Positions 27,763-36,641 of a stretch of 64,000 nt of DNA are shown piece by piece. The notes beneath the pieces are model-generated. The model did not search any database, had not been told where the DNA came from, and was given only the letters and a program-made list of their open reading frames with translations. Positions within the stretch are counted from its first letter, which is position 1. Every line of letters starts with the position of its first letter. The stretch is from Mesorhizobium sp. M7A.F.Ca.US.006.01.1.1. Lineage in GTDB: Bacteria > Pseudomonadota > Alphaproteobacteria > Rhizobiales > Rhizobiaceae. Both the position numbers and the translations under genes were made by a program. Location: contig NZ_RZQL01000003.1 of the NCBI RefSeq assembly GCF_003997935.1, positions 32,337-96,336 on the forward strand, written 5' to 3'.

Positions 27763-28902
27763 CTAGGAAATAAGGCGTGGCGTTAGCGCATCATCCAAAA
27801 GCCATGTCCGTCCTTGCCGCTTCAAGAGGCCGCTGACAGAAAACAATTGCCCGGTTCTGTGGGCCTCAAGGGCAGTTAAATAGCTTTGAGGATCTAGAGG
27901 TATAAGGACGCGAATAGGCCCATAGTCCGCGCTGTCCCAACTCACCCAAATTTCTCTTCCAGCACGATCATCAATCAAATCCGAAGGATTTCCGTCAGTC
28001 TCCAACCGGACGATGCGACCTATGATCGTCTCCCTTTTTGGAACCTCCTCTTTTCTCAGGCGAGATGAGGCGTCTTTGAGTAGATCAACGTATCGTTTCT
28101 CGATTTTGAAAGATTGAGGAGCTATCTGACCCCTGGGTCCCCATTCAGGAGATAGTGCAATAGACATTTCAAGCTTAGAAATGCCCGTATCCTCGATCAT
28201 CCCGATGACTTCGTCGCACATATTTGCACTCATGCCATTTTCCGCAACAACAATGGGAGACGCGTCATCTTGGGCGATGGCGGCGTTGAATGATGAGAGG
28301 CCTCGCGCGATACGCTCAATAACTTTTCGGCCGAATGGAACGTCTGGACTTCCAATTTCGAGCTGTGGGGCGTCGTTCATGCCCACCGGAGACTCTATGA
28401 CAAAGCCAAAACTTCCGCGAAAGGTGTGCCCAAATCGGCAGCGGCCGGCATACGTTAGCGCGTCTTTCAACGTGCGCTTGAACGACAATTCGCCTGACAG
28501 CTCCGTCGTTGCTGACGCAGCCAAGAAGCTTTTCATATTTGTGATGTATGAGTTTGCCATTCCAAGTTCGATGGACTCATGACGCACATACTCGTCGGGA
28601 ACCCTCGTGAAGATTAGGTCATAAGCAAGTGAAATGAGCGCCTGAGCAAACTGTGAGGGCGTTACATCATACAATTGGACGAGGGTTTCGAGGGCGGCAG
28701 CGACCTCGGCCATTTCCTTCTCCGGCGGAGCACCGTTGGAAAATATCAGATTTACAGACTGGGAAGCGTTGTCATCATCTCCCAATGACAATTTCAGGAG
28801 TTTGCCGTCTCGGCTTGCCTGACGCTCCCAACCTTGATCCGTGAGGTAGCGCACGATCGCGCCCTTGGGGACGTGTACCAAATCTGTTCGCCGAGAAACC
28901 AT
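27763..28902 (-). CDS. Unknown protein coupled to DUF4365 gene
   Basis: A 379-residue soluble protein that I do not recognise. The middle (about 165-300) is mixed alpha/beta. The last 95 residues (ETIIGRIVRLETD ... FSVSGLLKRQGRTWLLDDAL) look like a beta-rich OB or SH3-type domain. No nuclease or ATPase motif is visible. Its ATG overlaps the DUF4365 stop by one base (TAATG), so the two are translated together. Pairing with a DUF4365 protein inside a defence-rich island suggests a two-component system, which is inference. Confidence 0.8.
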   Translation of the reverse strand: MVSRRTDLVHVPKGAIVRYLTDQGWERQASRDGKLLKLSLGDDDNASQSVNLIFSNGAPPEKEMAEVAAALETLVQLYDVTPSQFAQALISLAYDLIFTRVPDEYVRHESIELGMANSYITNMKSFLAASATTELSGELSFKRTLKDALTYAGRCRFGHTFRGSFGFVIESPVGMNDAPQLEIGSPDVPFGRKVIERIARGLSSFNAAIAQDDASPIVVAENGMSANMCDEVIGMIEDTGISKLEMSIALSPEWGPRGQIAPQSFKIEKRYVDLLKDASSRLRKEEVPKRETIIGRIVRLETDGNPSDLIDDRAGREIWVSWDSADYGPIRVLIPLDPQSYLTALEAHRTGQLFSVSGLLKRQGRTWLLDDALTPRLIS

Positions 28903-29453
28903 TAGAACAGCTCCATCCGCCGGCGTCGCTCGGCAACCAATGCGGACGACAGATTGGCAGCATCAAGCACGCTTCTGCGCGAAATTCTGATCTGCTTGGT
29001 CGACGTTTCCGTTACCGTCGGAGTTCCAGTCAAGGTCGTGAAGTAGCAACATTTGCGGAGCAGGATGGCATCCTCAGATATGTTTACCCATTCACGCTCG
29101 TCCGTAGGTAGGCACATTAGGATGAGGATTACCGCTACCGCCTCCGGTGGGCGAGTTACCAAATCGTTGTAAGCCTTGGTCTTGATGCTCCATATTATGT
29201 CAGCGTCATCCGAAGTCCATGTCCACGTGCATTTTAGTTGGAAATCGATCGGGAAACCGGCATTGACATATCGATGGACAGGCTCGCCCTTGCTATCCAT
29301 GCCTATTCTTGAGGCTATCGAGTCAAACGTGCCATCGAACCCGTAGTCAAACTCATGCCCCATGCGCAGGTTGGCCCTTGCAGCGGCAGCTACTGCTTGG
29401 ACATATGCCCGGCTCAGGCCTTCTTGTGCGTGATCTTTCGTCAGCAAATCCAA
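28902..29453 (-). CDS. DUF4365-like protein (PD-(D/E)xK nuclease-like fold)
   Basis: A 183-residue protein matching the DUF4365 pattern: opening SRAYVQAVAAAARANL, acidic loop HEFDYGFDG, then PIDFQLKCTWTW, where D and QLK fit the D...(D/E)xK core. A hydrophobic strand AVILILMCLP follows. DUF4365 is assigned to the restriction-endonuclease-like superfamily and is often in defence islands. The start codon is TTG; 29453 directly abuts a G-run, so the TTG at 29447 with six-base spacing may be the true start. First gene of a two-gene unit. Confidence 0.75.
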   Translation of the reverse strand: MDLLTKDHAQEGLSRAYVQAVAAAARANLRMGHEFDYGFDGTFDSIASRIGMDSKGEPVHRYVNAGFPIDFQLKCTWTWTSDDADIIWSIKTKAYNDLVTRPPEAVAVILILMCLPTDEREWVNISEDAILLRKCCYFTTLTGTPTVTETSTKQIRISRRSVLDAANLSSALVAERRRRMELF

Positions 29454-29833
29454 CCCCCCGGCCGTTCTTTGGTTACCGTCTTGAACGTTCGCCCCGAGAG
29501 TAGCAATAGCCGCCGGAAACGAAAGGCCGGATCGCTTGACTTACCGCGCCCTGGTCGGAGGCTACGCGGCTTCAGCGATCAGCTCCGGACAACGCGGTTG
29601 TGATCGTGGAGAAGCCGGCGACGCAGATTAAGTTTCCGGCGCAGGCACCGGCGCAAGGCTCACAGCTTTAGGGGCTGGGACGCCAATGGAGCGTCTTCAA
29701 TGACACATCTGCAATGGGTAGACAGTGGAAATGCCAGCGCAAGCGTTGAATGACCGATTTGCGCCGCTGACAACGGACATCGAGCGGATTTTGCTCTTCT
29801 GACGGCATCCCTGCAGCTCTTGCACAGGTTGAC
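29454..29833. other. Intergenic region, no gene seen
   Basis: About 380 bases between the DUF4365 unit and the DUF2971 gene. It should hold the DUF4365 promoter. I see no convincing coding frame, tRNA or strong hairpin. Confidence 0.5.
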
Positions 29834-30496
29834 CTATTTCCACATGCTTTCCTGCATGTTTTTGACGACTTTGAAATCGTCAAAGTCGGCCCGCGCTCGG
29901 TAGGTTTCAACCGAACCGGCCATGCCTCCCAGCGCCTCGGCCACCTGAGCGCGCGTTACCCCACTTCGCGGCCCTACGATGACCGACTTCAGCTCAAGGT
30001 GTGGAGAGAACGGTAGGAAGTAATGCACTTTGCGCTTTATCTCCTCTCCGTTCTCCAGGGGAAGGAAGAACCGGTATTCCTCCTCATACTGCCAAGCGTC
30101 GAACTTCATCCTGAAGAGCCGCTTCAGATGCTCCTCGCCGACGTCTTCCAAGCTCCTGCACTCAAAGGTCTGCAACGTTGGACGCTTCGTAACGTACTCG
30201 ACCTCGCGGACCCGTGTGGGAAACGTAAAGAACTCAAGGGCGATCCCTGTGTAGCTCGCCCCGTAGTGGCTCCACATGAGGGGGTGTGACCACCTTTTGC
30301 TCATGCAGATGATCCCAGTATGGCCGTTCACGTGTTCACGCACTCTGCGGAGTTCGAGCCGGTCGGCCTTCCGCTTTAGGGCCAGCCCGATAAATTCGAA
30401 CTCGTCGTTCAGCTCATTAATGCGAGAAATCCGGAGACGGCGTTCCCTGATGGCAAGGAGGCCGTATTCTGCGTTGAGGAAGCGGTAGAGACGCAT
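29834..30496 (-). CDS. DUF2971 family protein
   Basis: A 220-residue protein of the DUF2971 family. Diagnostic blocks are LYRFLNAEYGLLAIRERRLR, INELNDEFEF, MWSHYGASYTGIALEF, FDAWQYEEEYRFF and SVIVGPRSGV. The reaction is unknown; members recur in defence islands and abortive-infection contexts. The ATG at 30496 is chosen since it precedes the family start and follows GGGGGT; the frame stays open to 30583. It is in line with the GIY-YIG gene upstream, 118 bases apart. Confidence 0.87.
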   Translation of the reverse strand: MRLYRFLNAEYGLLAIRERRLRISRINELNDEFEFIGLALKRKADRLELRRVREHVNGHTGIICMSKRWSHPLMWSHYGASYTGIALEFFTFPTRVREVEYVTKRPTLQTFECRSLEDVGEEHLKRLFRMKFDAWQYEEEYRFFLPLENGEEIKRKVHYFLPFSPHLELKSVIVGPRSGVTRAQVAEALGGMAGSVETYRARADFDDFKVVKNMQESMWK

Positions 30497-30614
30497 CGAG
30501 ACCCCCGGGTTCCTGCTTTCGGTGATGTTTATAGGGCTCGGTAGCCACTTGAGCGTTTCTAGTCTTTTTTCGCTCCACGGCAAAGCTCTCCCGGCAGGCT
30601 GGAGAAGTGCTGGC

Positions 30615-31193
30615 TCAGTGGGTGTTGAAGTCGTTGTAGGGTGTCTGGAGGACGATACAGACGTACGCTTCGAGCAGCGCTTGGCGTGTGGGGTTTGGCT
30701 CCGATACGTACCGAAAACTCATGCGGCGAATGCGTGCTTTAGCCTCCTTGAATGCAGCTATGAAGTCAGGATCGAGCATTAGTCCGGCACGGCTCTTATC
30801 ACCCTTCTGATAGCTCGGCTGGGGGTTGCCGGTTGCCTCACGGGCCAACTTGAATGCGAAGCTTGCCCGGTTGTAGTCGGACGCGGGAATGCAGTGCCAG
30901 TCGTACCGGTTCGTGATGTCCTTGGCCCGCCCGACGTAAAGGTGCTGGTCGCCTTCAGAGAACAGGTAGATGCCGTTAACTCTATCTTTCGGCGCCGATC
31001 CTGAAATTGGCTCCATCGCCATCAACCGTTCATACGACGGGTGAAGGCTCTCGACGATTTGCTGAAACCTCGGATGCACAAGTGACCTTCCCAAGTAGTA
31101 CCCAGTGGGACCGCCCACTCGCGTACCAAGCATGCCGAGGCGTTGGTACTCGTTATGGCGTAGTCGGCGCAAGAGCGGCGTGTTGTGCACCAT
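30615..31193 (-). CDS. GIY-YIG domain nuclease-like protein
   Basis: A 192-residue protein. The GIY-YIG core is in the second half: VNGIYLFSEGDQHLYVGRAK, then the arginine of DITNRYDWHC, a glutamate in QALLEAYVCIVLQ and an asparagine near the C-terminus (YNDFNTH). All core catalytic positions seem present. The N-terminal 75 residues are unrecognised and may give specificity. Such stand-alone proteins can be restriction or repair nucleases. The ATG at 31193 lacks a good ribosome site. Confidence 0.8.
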   Translation of the reverse strand: MVHNTPLLRRLRHNEYQRLGMLGTRVGGPTGYYLGRSLVHPRFQQIVESLHPSYERLMAMEPISGSAPKDRVNGIYLFSEGDQHLYVGRAKDITNRYDWHCIPASDYNRASFAFKLAREATGNPQPSYQKGDKSRAGLMLDPDFIAAFKEAKARIRRMSFRYVSEPNPTRQALLEAYVCIVLQTPYNDFNTH

Positions 31194-31268
31194 TCGACCG
31201 CTTCGGGCTCAATCCAGTCATCCATCGTGCGTGTCATTGATGACGGGAACGGGTCGAAGCAGCCTTCC

Positions 31269-31589
31269 TCAGTCCCCGTCCCTCCAAACCACCCGCCGCA
31301 CCATCCTGATTTCGGCAAGCCGCGTCACCCGAATGCCCTGCCGTTCTCGTGCCGTTGGGTTTTGTCTCTCGGCGTGCATGTACTCGTTCCTGCCGCACCG
31401 TTTGCAGCTCATCTTGCTCCCAACCAACTCGGCCTCGATGTCCCCAAAGATTTCCTTCAGATCACTCGGCTGATACCAACGCTTGACGTTGCACAGCCCG
31501 CAGCGGACCAGCACGAGCTGGCCGATCTCATGCGCATTGCTGAGCTTCCATTCGCCTCCACGCTTTCGTCTTCCACCGGTATCGGGCAT
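31269..31589 (-). CDS. Small zinc-ribbon protein
   Basis: A 106-residue protein with two knuckles, CGLCNVKRWY and CKRCGRNEYMHAE, the latter followed by a basic tail. This pattern (CxxC...CxxC) is common in small hypothetical proteins of rhizobia. Nucleic-acid binding is likely; the role is unknown. It lies upstream of, and in line with, the GIY-YIG gene. Confidence 0.7.
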   Translation of the reverse strand: MPDTGGRRKRGGEWKLSNAHEIGQLVLVRCGLCNVKRWYQPSDLKEIFGDIEAELVGSKMSCKRCGRNEYMHAERQNPTARERQGIRVTRLAEIRMVRRVVWRDGD

Positions 31590-31689
31590 GACCCAAAATA
31601 GGAACTCATTCCTCCCTTGGTCAATCCGCTCTTGACATTTTCGTTCTCTTTTTGTTCACTGCGGGCATGAAGCGTTTGGAGTAATCGCC

Positions 31690-31899
31690 ATGGGCACAAT
31701 GCATTTTGACGCCGAAGCCAAAGCCGAGCTGCATTCCGAAGCCGTGAAGCTGATCGCCCGCTACGACAGCCCGCTGGAGACCGTGAAGGCGCTCATGGCC
31801 TACAATTGCGAGCTTGAGACTCAGATACTCGCAATTGCCCACCGGCATCCGGGAATAGTTACCATCGGCTACGACGACACGCCGCCTATCGTGGGGTGA
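31690..31899 (+). CDS. Small hypothetical protein
   Basis: A 69-residue acidic protein (MGTMHFDAEAKAELHSEAVK), mostly helical, without a recognised family. It is the first of four closely packed plus-strand genes (31690-32841), and its stop overlaps the next frame (GTGA). Confidence 0.65.
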   Translation: MGTMHFDAEAKAELHSEAVKLIARYDSPLETVKALMAYNCELETQILAIAHRHPGIVTIGYDDTPPIVG

Positions 31900-32249
31900 C
31901 AGCCATGGACATGCGAACCGACCCCGTGCCGCCCTATGGGCATGACAGCGCGGATGAGTGGAGCGAGACCTTTGAGGAAGCTTGCCCTGAAGTCCTTGCT
32001 GCGCTTCGCAAGGCGGGCCACTTCGGCGAGAGCCGACCCGAGGACGACGTTGCCCACAAGCTGGCCGGATGCGACCTGGAGGAGCTAACCGACGAGGAGC
32101 TTGACCTCTACGAGGAGCGCGTCCTTCCGCTCTTGCGTGTCGTCTACTACGAGCCCTTCAGACTTGCCGAGGAGTACGCGGCACGGAGGGCGCCGGGCTA
32201 CTACGATCCGCCGCGAGACGACCGGCAGCTTGAGCTGTTCGCGCCATGA
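31896..32249 (+). CDS. Small acidic hypothetical protein
   Basis: A 117-residue, strongly acidic protein (many E and D, e.g. LAGCDLEELTDEELDLYEER), ending RDDRQLELFAP. No family recognised. GTG at 31896 gives a GTGA overlap with the previous gene; an ATG at 31905 is an alternative. Confidence 0.65.
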   Translation: MTAMDMRTDPVPPYGHDSADEWSETFEEACPEVLAALRKAGHFGESRPEDDVAHKLAGCDLEELTDEELDLYEERVLPLLRVVYYEPFRLAEEYAARRAPGYYDPPRDDRQLELFAP

Positions 32250-32267
32250 GAGGCGCGGTGTTTCCCC

Positions 32268-32588
32268 ATGCATGACGTTATCGCGTTCATTCAGAGCAAC
32301 TCGTCGCTGGTGGTTGCCAACCCGGCAGCCTTTGCCACGTTGGCGTTGCTGTTCGGGGGCAGCGGATTTGCCATTGGGCGCTATTTCTTGACTGAGCGCA
32401 TCGCCAATCTGGAAAGCCGAATTGCAAGGCGTGATGAAGAAATCAAAGACCTCAAGGCCAAGCAGAAGGCCCCAGAACTGGAAGCCCCATTGGTGCCCCT
32501 ATTCGAAATGACTGAGGTTCTTCCCCCTGCACCGCTGAACTTCAACGGGCTTCTAGTCCAGCGGAAAAAATACCTCAATGTCAGATAG
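32268..32588 (+). CDS. Membrane-anchored coiled-coil small protein
   Basis: A 106-residue protein with one N-terminal membrane segment (AAFATLALLFGGSGFAIGRYF) followed by a charged coiled coil (IANLESRIARRDEEIKDLKA). The layout suggests an anchored cytoplasmic or periplasmic helix. Function unknown. It overlaps the next gene by 11 bases. Confidence 0.65.
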   Translation: MHDVIAFIQSNSSLVVANPAAFATLALLFGGSGFAIGRYFLTERIANLESRIARRDEEIKDLKAKQKAPELEAPLVPLFEMTEVLPPAPLNFNGLLVQRKKYLNVR

Positions 32589-32841
32589 TTTGGTCCCACA
32601 GCAGAAAGCACCGAAGTTAATCGTCGTCACCGCCTTCGACCGCGATGAGACCGGCGACCTTCAGCCTGTCTTTGGACCTGCCGAGCAGCAGACGGAAGAT
32701 CGGGCGATAAGGACCGCGAAGGGCCTTGCAACGAAACACGCCGGTGTCATTGCGTGGTCACGTGACGCCAACCCGTCGCTAGGCGAATACGGGGAGCCGA
32801 CGACGCTCTTTGTTGGTGGCGACGTGCCTGACATGGAGTGA
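32578..32841 (+). CDS. Small hypothetical protein
   Basis: An 87-residue protein containing PKLIVVTAFDRDETGDLQPV and a C-terminal TTLFVGGDVPDME. It is the last of the four-gene plus-strand unit. The alpha/beta pattern is reminiscent of small phage or plasmid accessory proteins, with no firm match. Confidence 0.65.
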   Translation: MSDSLVPQQKAPKLIVVTAFDRDETGDLQPVFGPAEQQTEDRAIRTAKGLATKHAGVIAWSRDANPSLGEYGEPTTLFVGGDVPDME

Positions 32842-32860
32842 GGACTGGCCGGTCAAGAGA

Positions 32861-33232
32861 CTAAGAAGGCGGGAGGAGCATGCTCTCCTCCTTGGCGGCC
32901 GCCTCGAATGCCCTGCGGACCTCCTGAGTGGGCACGTTGCCTTCCATTGCGGCCATGCAGGTTTCCACTGCCTGTTTCCACTTAGGGCCACGCTTGGTCC
33001 ACTTCAGGAGCTGCTCGGAGGCCCCCTCGACGTGGCTGACCCCGAAGCGGATGCCAGGGCGATCAGTTCTGACATAGACTGGAGGGTTGAACCAATGGAG
33101 CGGCATGAGGGGATGGTAATGGAGGTCGGGGAAATCTGGTACAACTTTCCGAGACGGGTGGGCCGCCAACAAGCCTGCGAAATGCCCGCCGTATCGTATA
33201 TCGTGGCTGTATCGGCGGAGTCGGGGTGACAC
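32861..33232 (-). CDS. DUF982 family protein
   Basis: A 123-residue protein whose C-terminal 80 residues match DUF982: WFNPPVYVRTDRPGIRFGVS, then EQLLKWTKRGPKWKQAVETC and RRAFEAAAKEES. DUF982 is small, abundant in Hyphomicrobiales, especially on islands and plasmids, and of unknown role. It is divergent from and slightly overlaps the Apea/HEPN-like pseudogene. Confidence 0.85.
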   Translation of the reverse strand: MSPRLRRYSHDIRYGGHFAGLLAAHPSRKVVPDFPDLHYHPLMPLHWFNPPVYVRTDRPGIRFGVSHVEGASEQLLKWTKRGPKWKQAVETCMAAMEGNVPTQEVRRAFEAAAKEESMLLPPS

Positions 33233-33234
33233 AA

Positions 33235-34162
33235 ATGAGTACTGATGCGTTTGCGGGGGACTTATATTTCGGTCTGGCCGGTCTCAGTGTTCAACAGCCA
33301 TTAGTATTCACCCGTGGCATATCGCTGCAGAGTACGTATGCGTACATGATGGAGCCAGTGATCATGGCCTTTAAGCCGGCTGAGCCCGGCAAACCGCATT
33401 CGGGTCCCTGGAAGGAAACGCAGGGATTGGGTAGTCGGGAAATTACGGCGCAGTTACATGTACCTGAGGCAGCTGGAAAGGACACCAACGAGCGATTTCA
33501 GATCGCCAGCACAATCATCTTTTTATTGAGACTGTGGACCGACCCGCAGACGACGATGCCGGTTGCGTCAAACGTCGCCTTCGCCGAAGTCCCGGCTTCA
33601 AAGAGCGGCGCGGCGGCCTTGATACGCTTCGAAGACAGAAGACATTTCTTCTCTCTGCAACTCATTGAAGGAAAAAGACGGCCTGATAGCTATTCGTCCG
33701 GTCACCGAGTACTTCGAAGCGACCCATACCTTGATGCGGGATAGTCCTGAGTTCCGGCTGGTCGCGAATGCGTTCGAAACAGGACAATTCATCGAGAACA
33801 CTGCATTGGTCCTGGTATCCCTTTGGGGGGCCTTGGAGGCTATTTTCTCACCGTCTACATCGGAGCTTCGTTTCCGCGTTTCTTCGCTGATAGCCGCATA
33901 CCTGACTCCCCTTGGCGAAGAACGTCTCACGCTACAAAAGAAGGTCGCAGCGCTGTACGATAAGCGGTCTGCCGCAGCTCATGGAAAGCCGAAGCACGGC
34001 AGCGACGACCTGCTCCAAACGTTCGAGCTAATCCGAAAGGTGCTAGTTAGGTTCATCCAGGATCGAAAAATGCCCACCAAGGATGAGCTTGAGGGCCGGC
34101 TTTTTGGGGTGAAACCGACGACTGCTAAGAAGCCGAGCAGCACTCGCCGAGCGCCACGCTAG
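33235..34162 (+). pseudogene. Apea/HEPN-like protein, frameshifted
   Basis: About 309 residues in two frames. The first frame (33235 on) ends in homology at FFSLQLIEGK. The second resumes DGLIAIRPVTEYFEA and carries a HEPN-type end: VLVSLWGALEAIFSPSTSEL, then LYDKRSAAAHGKPKHGS, where R-S-A-A-A-H-G fits the RxxxxH ribonuclease motif. Removing one A from the five-A run at 33672-33676 fuses the frames. HEPN Apea proteins are often RNases in defence. Real decay, sequencing error or slippage on the A-run are all possible. Confidence 0.75.
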
Positions 34163-34171
34163 GGAAGCGCG

Positions 34172-34240
34172 GGAATATTTGTAGAAATTTCCGAGCGGGG
34201 GATCAGATAACTGGCTCGCGCGAAGTCCCCCGTGCCCCTT
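34172..34240. repeat. Imperfect island repeat, copy A
   Basis: About 69 bases that align with 37296-37370: GGAATATTT, GTAGAAATTTCCGAGCGGG, GGCTCGCGC and CCCCCGTGCCCCTT blocks in the same order and orientation. Both copies lie in gaps between genes. Confidence 0.6.
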
Positions 34241-34368
34241 CCGTTGAACCACACACGCCAGCCCTCACGAACCTCGCTTGCTCCACGTTGGAGCAGCGCA
34301 GTCGCATTGCACCCTCGCGAGCCAGCTTGGCCACGGCTATCCTGCCGGTGTTTGGGGCGGTCTTGTCC

Positions 34369-34851
34369 TTAAGGCGTCGGCCCGTTCTCTTTATCCGCGT
34401 CTATGACCGTGTAGGTAGCCCCACTCTTGGCTGACAGCGGGGCTTCGGTAAGTTCGTCATACAGATACTTTGCAAACATCGACCCGGCTCCCAGTGCCGC
34501 CCAGAGTGGCACCCCGACGCCCATCCCGAGGGCGGCAATCCCTGCACTCTGACCGCCGAACACTGCTACGCCGACAGCCGCCCCACCGATCCCGAGGCGC
34601 TGGGGCATAGTTCTGTTATCCCACCCCAAACTCTTCGCTCGTCCGAGCGCATTCTTGAGTATCGGTCCAACGACTTTGCCGTGCATGGTTGCGGCGACGG
34701 CTTGTTTGGCCTTGGTTCGCGTCGGCAAGCCCGACTGGCGGATTTCAAGAAGCTTCAACGCCCAAGTACGGAGCGCGTCGTGCTGTTCGGGCGTTGCACC
34801 CTTGACGATCTGGACGACAAGCTGTCGCTCCCGGTCTGGTTTCTCGTTCAT
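34369..34851 (-). CDS. Unknown protein with glycine-rich hydrophobic hairpin
   Basis: A 160-residue protein. The N-terminal half is helical and charged (MNEKPDRERQLVVQIVKGA). Residues about 98-135 are a Gly/Ala-rich hydrophobic region (GIGGAAVGVAVFGGQSAGIA), which could be one or two membrane helices. The ATG at 34851 has GGAGG five bases upstream and is preferred over the start at 34887. No family recognised. Confidence 0.65.
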   Translation of the reverse strand: MNEKPDRERQLVVQIVKGATPEQHDALRTWALKLLEIRQSGLPTRTKAKQAVAATMHGKVVGPILKNALGRAKSLGWDNRTMPQRLGIGGAAVGVAVFGGQSAGIAALGMGVGVPLWAALGAGSMFAKYLYDELTEAPLSAKSGATYTVIDADKENGPTP

Positions 34852-34959
34852 GCGTCCTCCACTCAGCCGGGCGTTGATCAGCGCCAACTATCGAACGGTC
34901 TATCAGGAACAGGCAGTCGATACACCACGGCCCAGCCGCCCAGCCTCCGATTTGACGCC

Positions 34960-35703
34960 TTACCACCTTGGCTCCGGCTCATAGGCCATTTGCGAGACCA
35001 CTTTGGTCGCGTCGCCACGCCCTCGGTACTTCCCGATCAAGGCTCTCTCATCTTCCTCGGAGACGGAACTAACGCGGTAGAGGTTCCACATTTTGTCCTT
35101 CGTTGGTGAGAGACGGTATGTCCTGCCGTTGGCGCGGCAAAACCAATGAGGGGATTTCGTGAGCGGCGTCCATCTGCAGTCCGCGCCTGACAGCAGCCGC
35201 TGTTCGCGAGCCATCCGGTCCTCTTCCCGCAATCTCTTATACCGTTCCTCCTGCTCTACCCGAAGACGCTCCTCTTCCCGTTCTACGTGGTCTCTGAGTA
35301 GACCGATGATGGCCGGAAGCTCGGTGCCTTCGGCCCTTTCCTTCTCATAGAGTGCGAGGCATCCAGGGCGAAGCTCCTCTTTTGGGTATGAGAAGTATTC
35401 CTCGTCCTCGAACGCCTTCAAACGCTGGCTGACATCTGTCGCCGTAACCTGTGGCCCCGGCATCTCGTTGATGAAATCGCGCAGAGCCTCGACCGGTATC
35501 CAACAACCCAGGGCGGACTTAAGAAGGACCTCGCGTTGCCCGTCCCACTTCCTCCAGATCGAATTGCCCCGGTCAATCCGCCTAACGATCTCCTGCGCCA
35601 ATCTTATCAGCGAATAGGGGTCGCGGATGTGACGCAGGGATGGGCTCTTCACGTAGGCAAAGAGGAGTTCCTTAACGATCGAAATGCGTTCGTCCTCTCT
35701 CAT
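34960..35703 (-). CDS. Coiled-coil hypothetical protein
   Basis: A 247-residue protein. Residues about 140-180 form a highly charged coiled coil (DHVEREEERLRVEQEERYKR). The C-terminus has an aromatic stretch, CRWTPLTKSPHWFCRANGRTY. The ATG at 35703 lies nine bases after GGAGG and is preferred over 35712. The family is not recognised. Confidence 0.65.
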   Translation of the reverse strand: MREDERISIVKELLFAYVKSPSLRHIRDPYSLIRLAQEIVRRIDRGNSIWRKWDGQREVLLKSALGCWIPVEALRDFINEMPGPQVTATDVSQRLKAFEDEEYFSYPKEELRPGCLALYEKERAEGTELPAIIGLLRDHVEREEERLRVEQEERYKRLREEDRMAREQRLLSGADCRWTPLTKSPHWFCRANGRTYRLSPTKDKMWNLYRVSSVSEEDERALIGKYRGRGDATKVVSQMAYEPEPRW

Positions 35704-35834
35704 CACATCCATCCTCCTCAGGAACAGTCGTCCTATTAAGCCCCCGCCGTGGCGTTGTTTTGAACAGTGGTTCGATAGATGCTCGGGGGAGTGTCTCAGT
35801 TTGAATTTTGCGGACAGATCGGTATGGTCAGCGA

Positions 35835-36158
35835 ATGAAAATTCGCGAAGTCCGATACGCAGATCGAAAAGAGGCGATCAAAGCCGTTCTTAGATATTGC
35901 GCTATGCAAGGCCAGACGGTTCGGTATGGCGTGCTCGGACGGGCAGTCGGTATTCCCGCTCAGGGACCTTGGAAGCCGATTTTAAATGAAATCAGCCGCG
36001 AAGAGAAACCGGACCTCACGTTCCTCGTAGTCAATACGGATGGGTTGTCCAGTCAGATTGACTACGAACTGGCAAACCCTCCTACTGATAAGCAACGGAA
36101 GGACGCTGAGCGTGCGATGCGAGCTGTATTTGCTCACTATGGCGATGCGAAGATTTAG
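35835..36158 (+). CDS. Small alpha/beta protein of unknown function
   Basis: A 107-residue protein (MKIREVRYADRKEAIKAVLR) with TVRYGVLGRAVGIPAQGPWK, ISREEKPDLTFLVVNTDGL and a tail of lysines and arginines. The YG.L.R..G....G..... pattern then P.LT.LVV resembles a winged-helix-like domain found near restriction and repair genes. That likeness is weak. It is divergent from the coiled-coil gene. Confidence 0.6.
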   Translation: MKIREVRYADRKEAIKAVLRYCAMQGQTVRYGVLGRAVGIPAQGPWKPILNEISREEKPDLTFLVVNTDGLSSQIDYELANPPTDKQRKDAERAMRAVFAHYGDAKI

Positions 36159-36188
36159 TTCTTCTTTTGTAAGATCACGCAGCCCGAC

Positions 36189-36641
36189 TTAGGCGCGACA
36201 CCAAGGGCGAGGCGTCGGCGGACAGCTCGCCGCGCCGCAGACAAACGGCTCAGCCAATCCCTCTGACACCAACACCTCGCCAACATCGCGGCCATCAGCG
36301 AAGAGAGAGCCGCAGCTTCGGCCATAGTTGCAAGCGTCTGTGCCCTCGGTTCCCGGCGGGCAAGAACACGGAACCATCTTCAGTTCTAGCTTCGCGGCAG
36401 CAACCAGCTCTTTGAGGCGCGCCTTCGCTCGACGCCCAAGGTCTCCCTCAGTGTCGCACCTGGGCTCGATGCTTTCGGGCGCGTTGAAGCCGACTAACCG
36501 TGTCCCCTTCGCGGCACCGTTGAGTCGAATGGTGTCACCGTCCGTTATGGTGAACTGCGTTCTTGCAAGCGGCACCCTCTCCGCTCCGCCTGACCTCGCG
36601 AACGACGGCATGCTTGGCCAAGTGACGTGCCCGCCCTTCAC
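36189..36641 (-). CDS. Staphylococcal-nuclease-like (thermonuclease family) protein
   Basis: A 150-residue protein with the SNase OB-fold blocks FTITDGDTIRLNGAAKGTRL, VGFNAPE, LGRRAKARLKELV and GRDVGEVLVSEGLAEPF. The metal-binding D and catalytic R positions appear kept (DGDTIRL, RLVGFNAPE). Five cysteines in the insert CSCPPGTEGTDACNYGRSC could form disulfides. No signal peptide is evident. The start is GTG, in a GTGA overlap with the gene upstream, so the pair is coupled. Confidence 0.85.
   Translation of the reverse strand: MKGGHVTWPSMPSFARSGGAERVPLARTQFTITDGDTIRLNGAAKGTRLVGFNAPESIEPRCDTEGDLGRRAKARLKELVAAAKLELKMVPCSCPPGTEGTDACNYGRSCGSLFADGRDVGEVLVSEGLAEPFVCGAASCPPTPRPWCRA

Noticed and set aside
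34172..34240. tRNA-Gly remnant as an old attachment site
   Set aside because: Only short blocks resemble a tRNA end, and no cloverleaf can be drawn; kept as a plain repeat.
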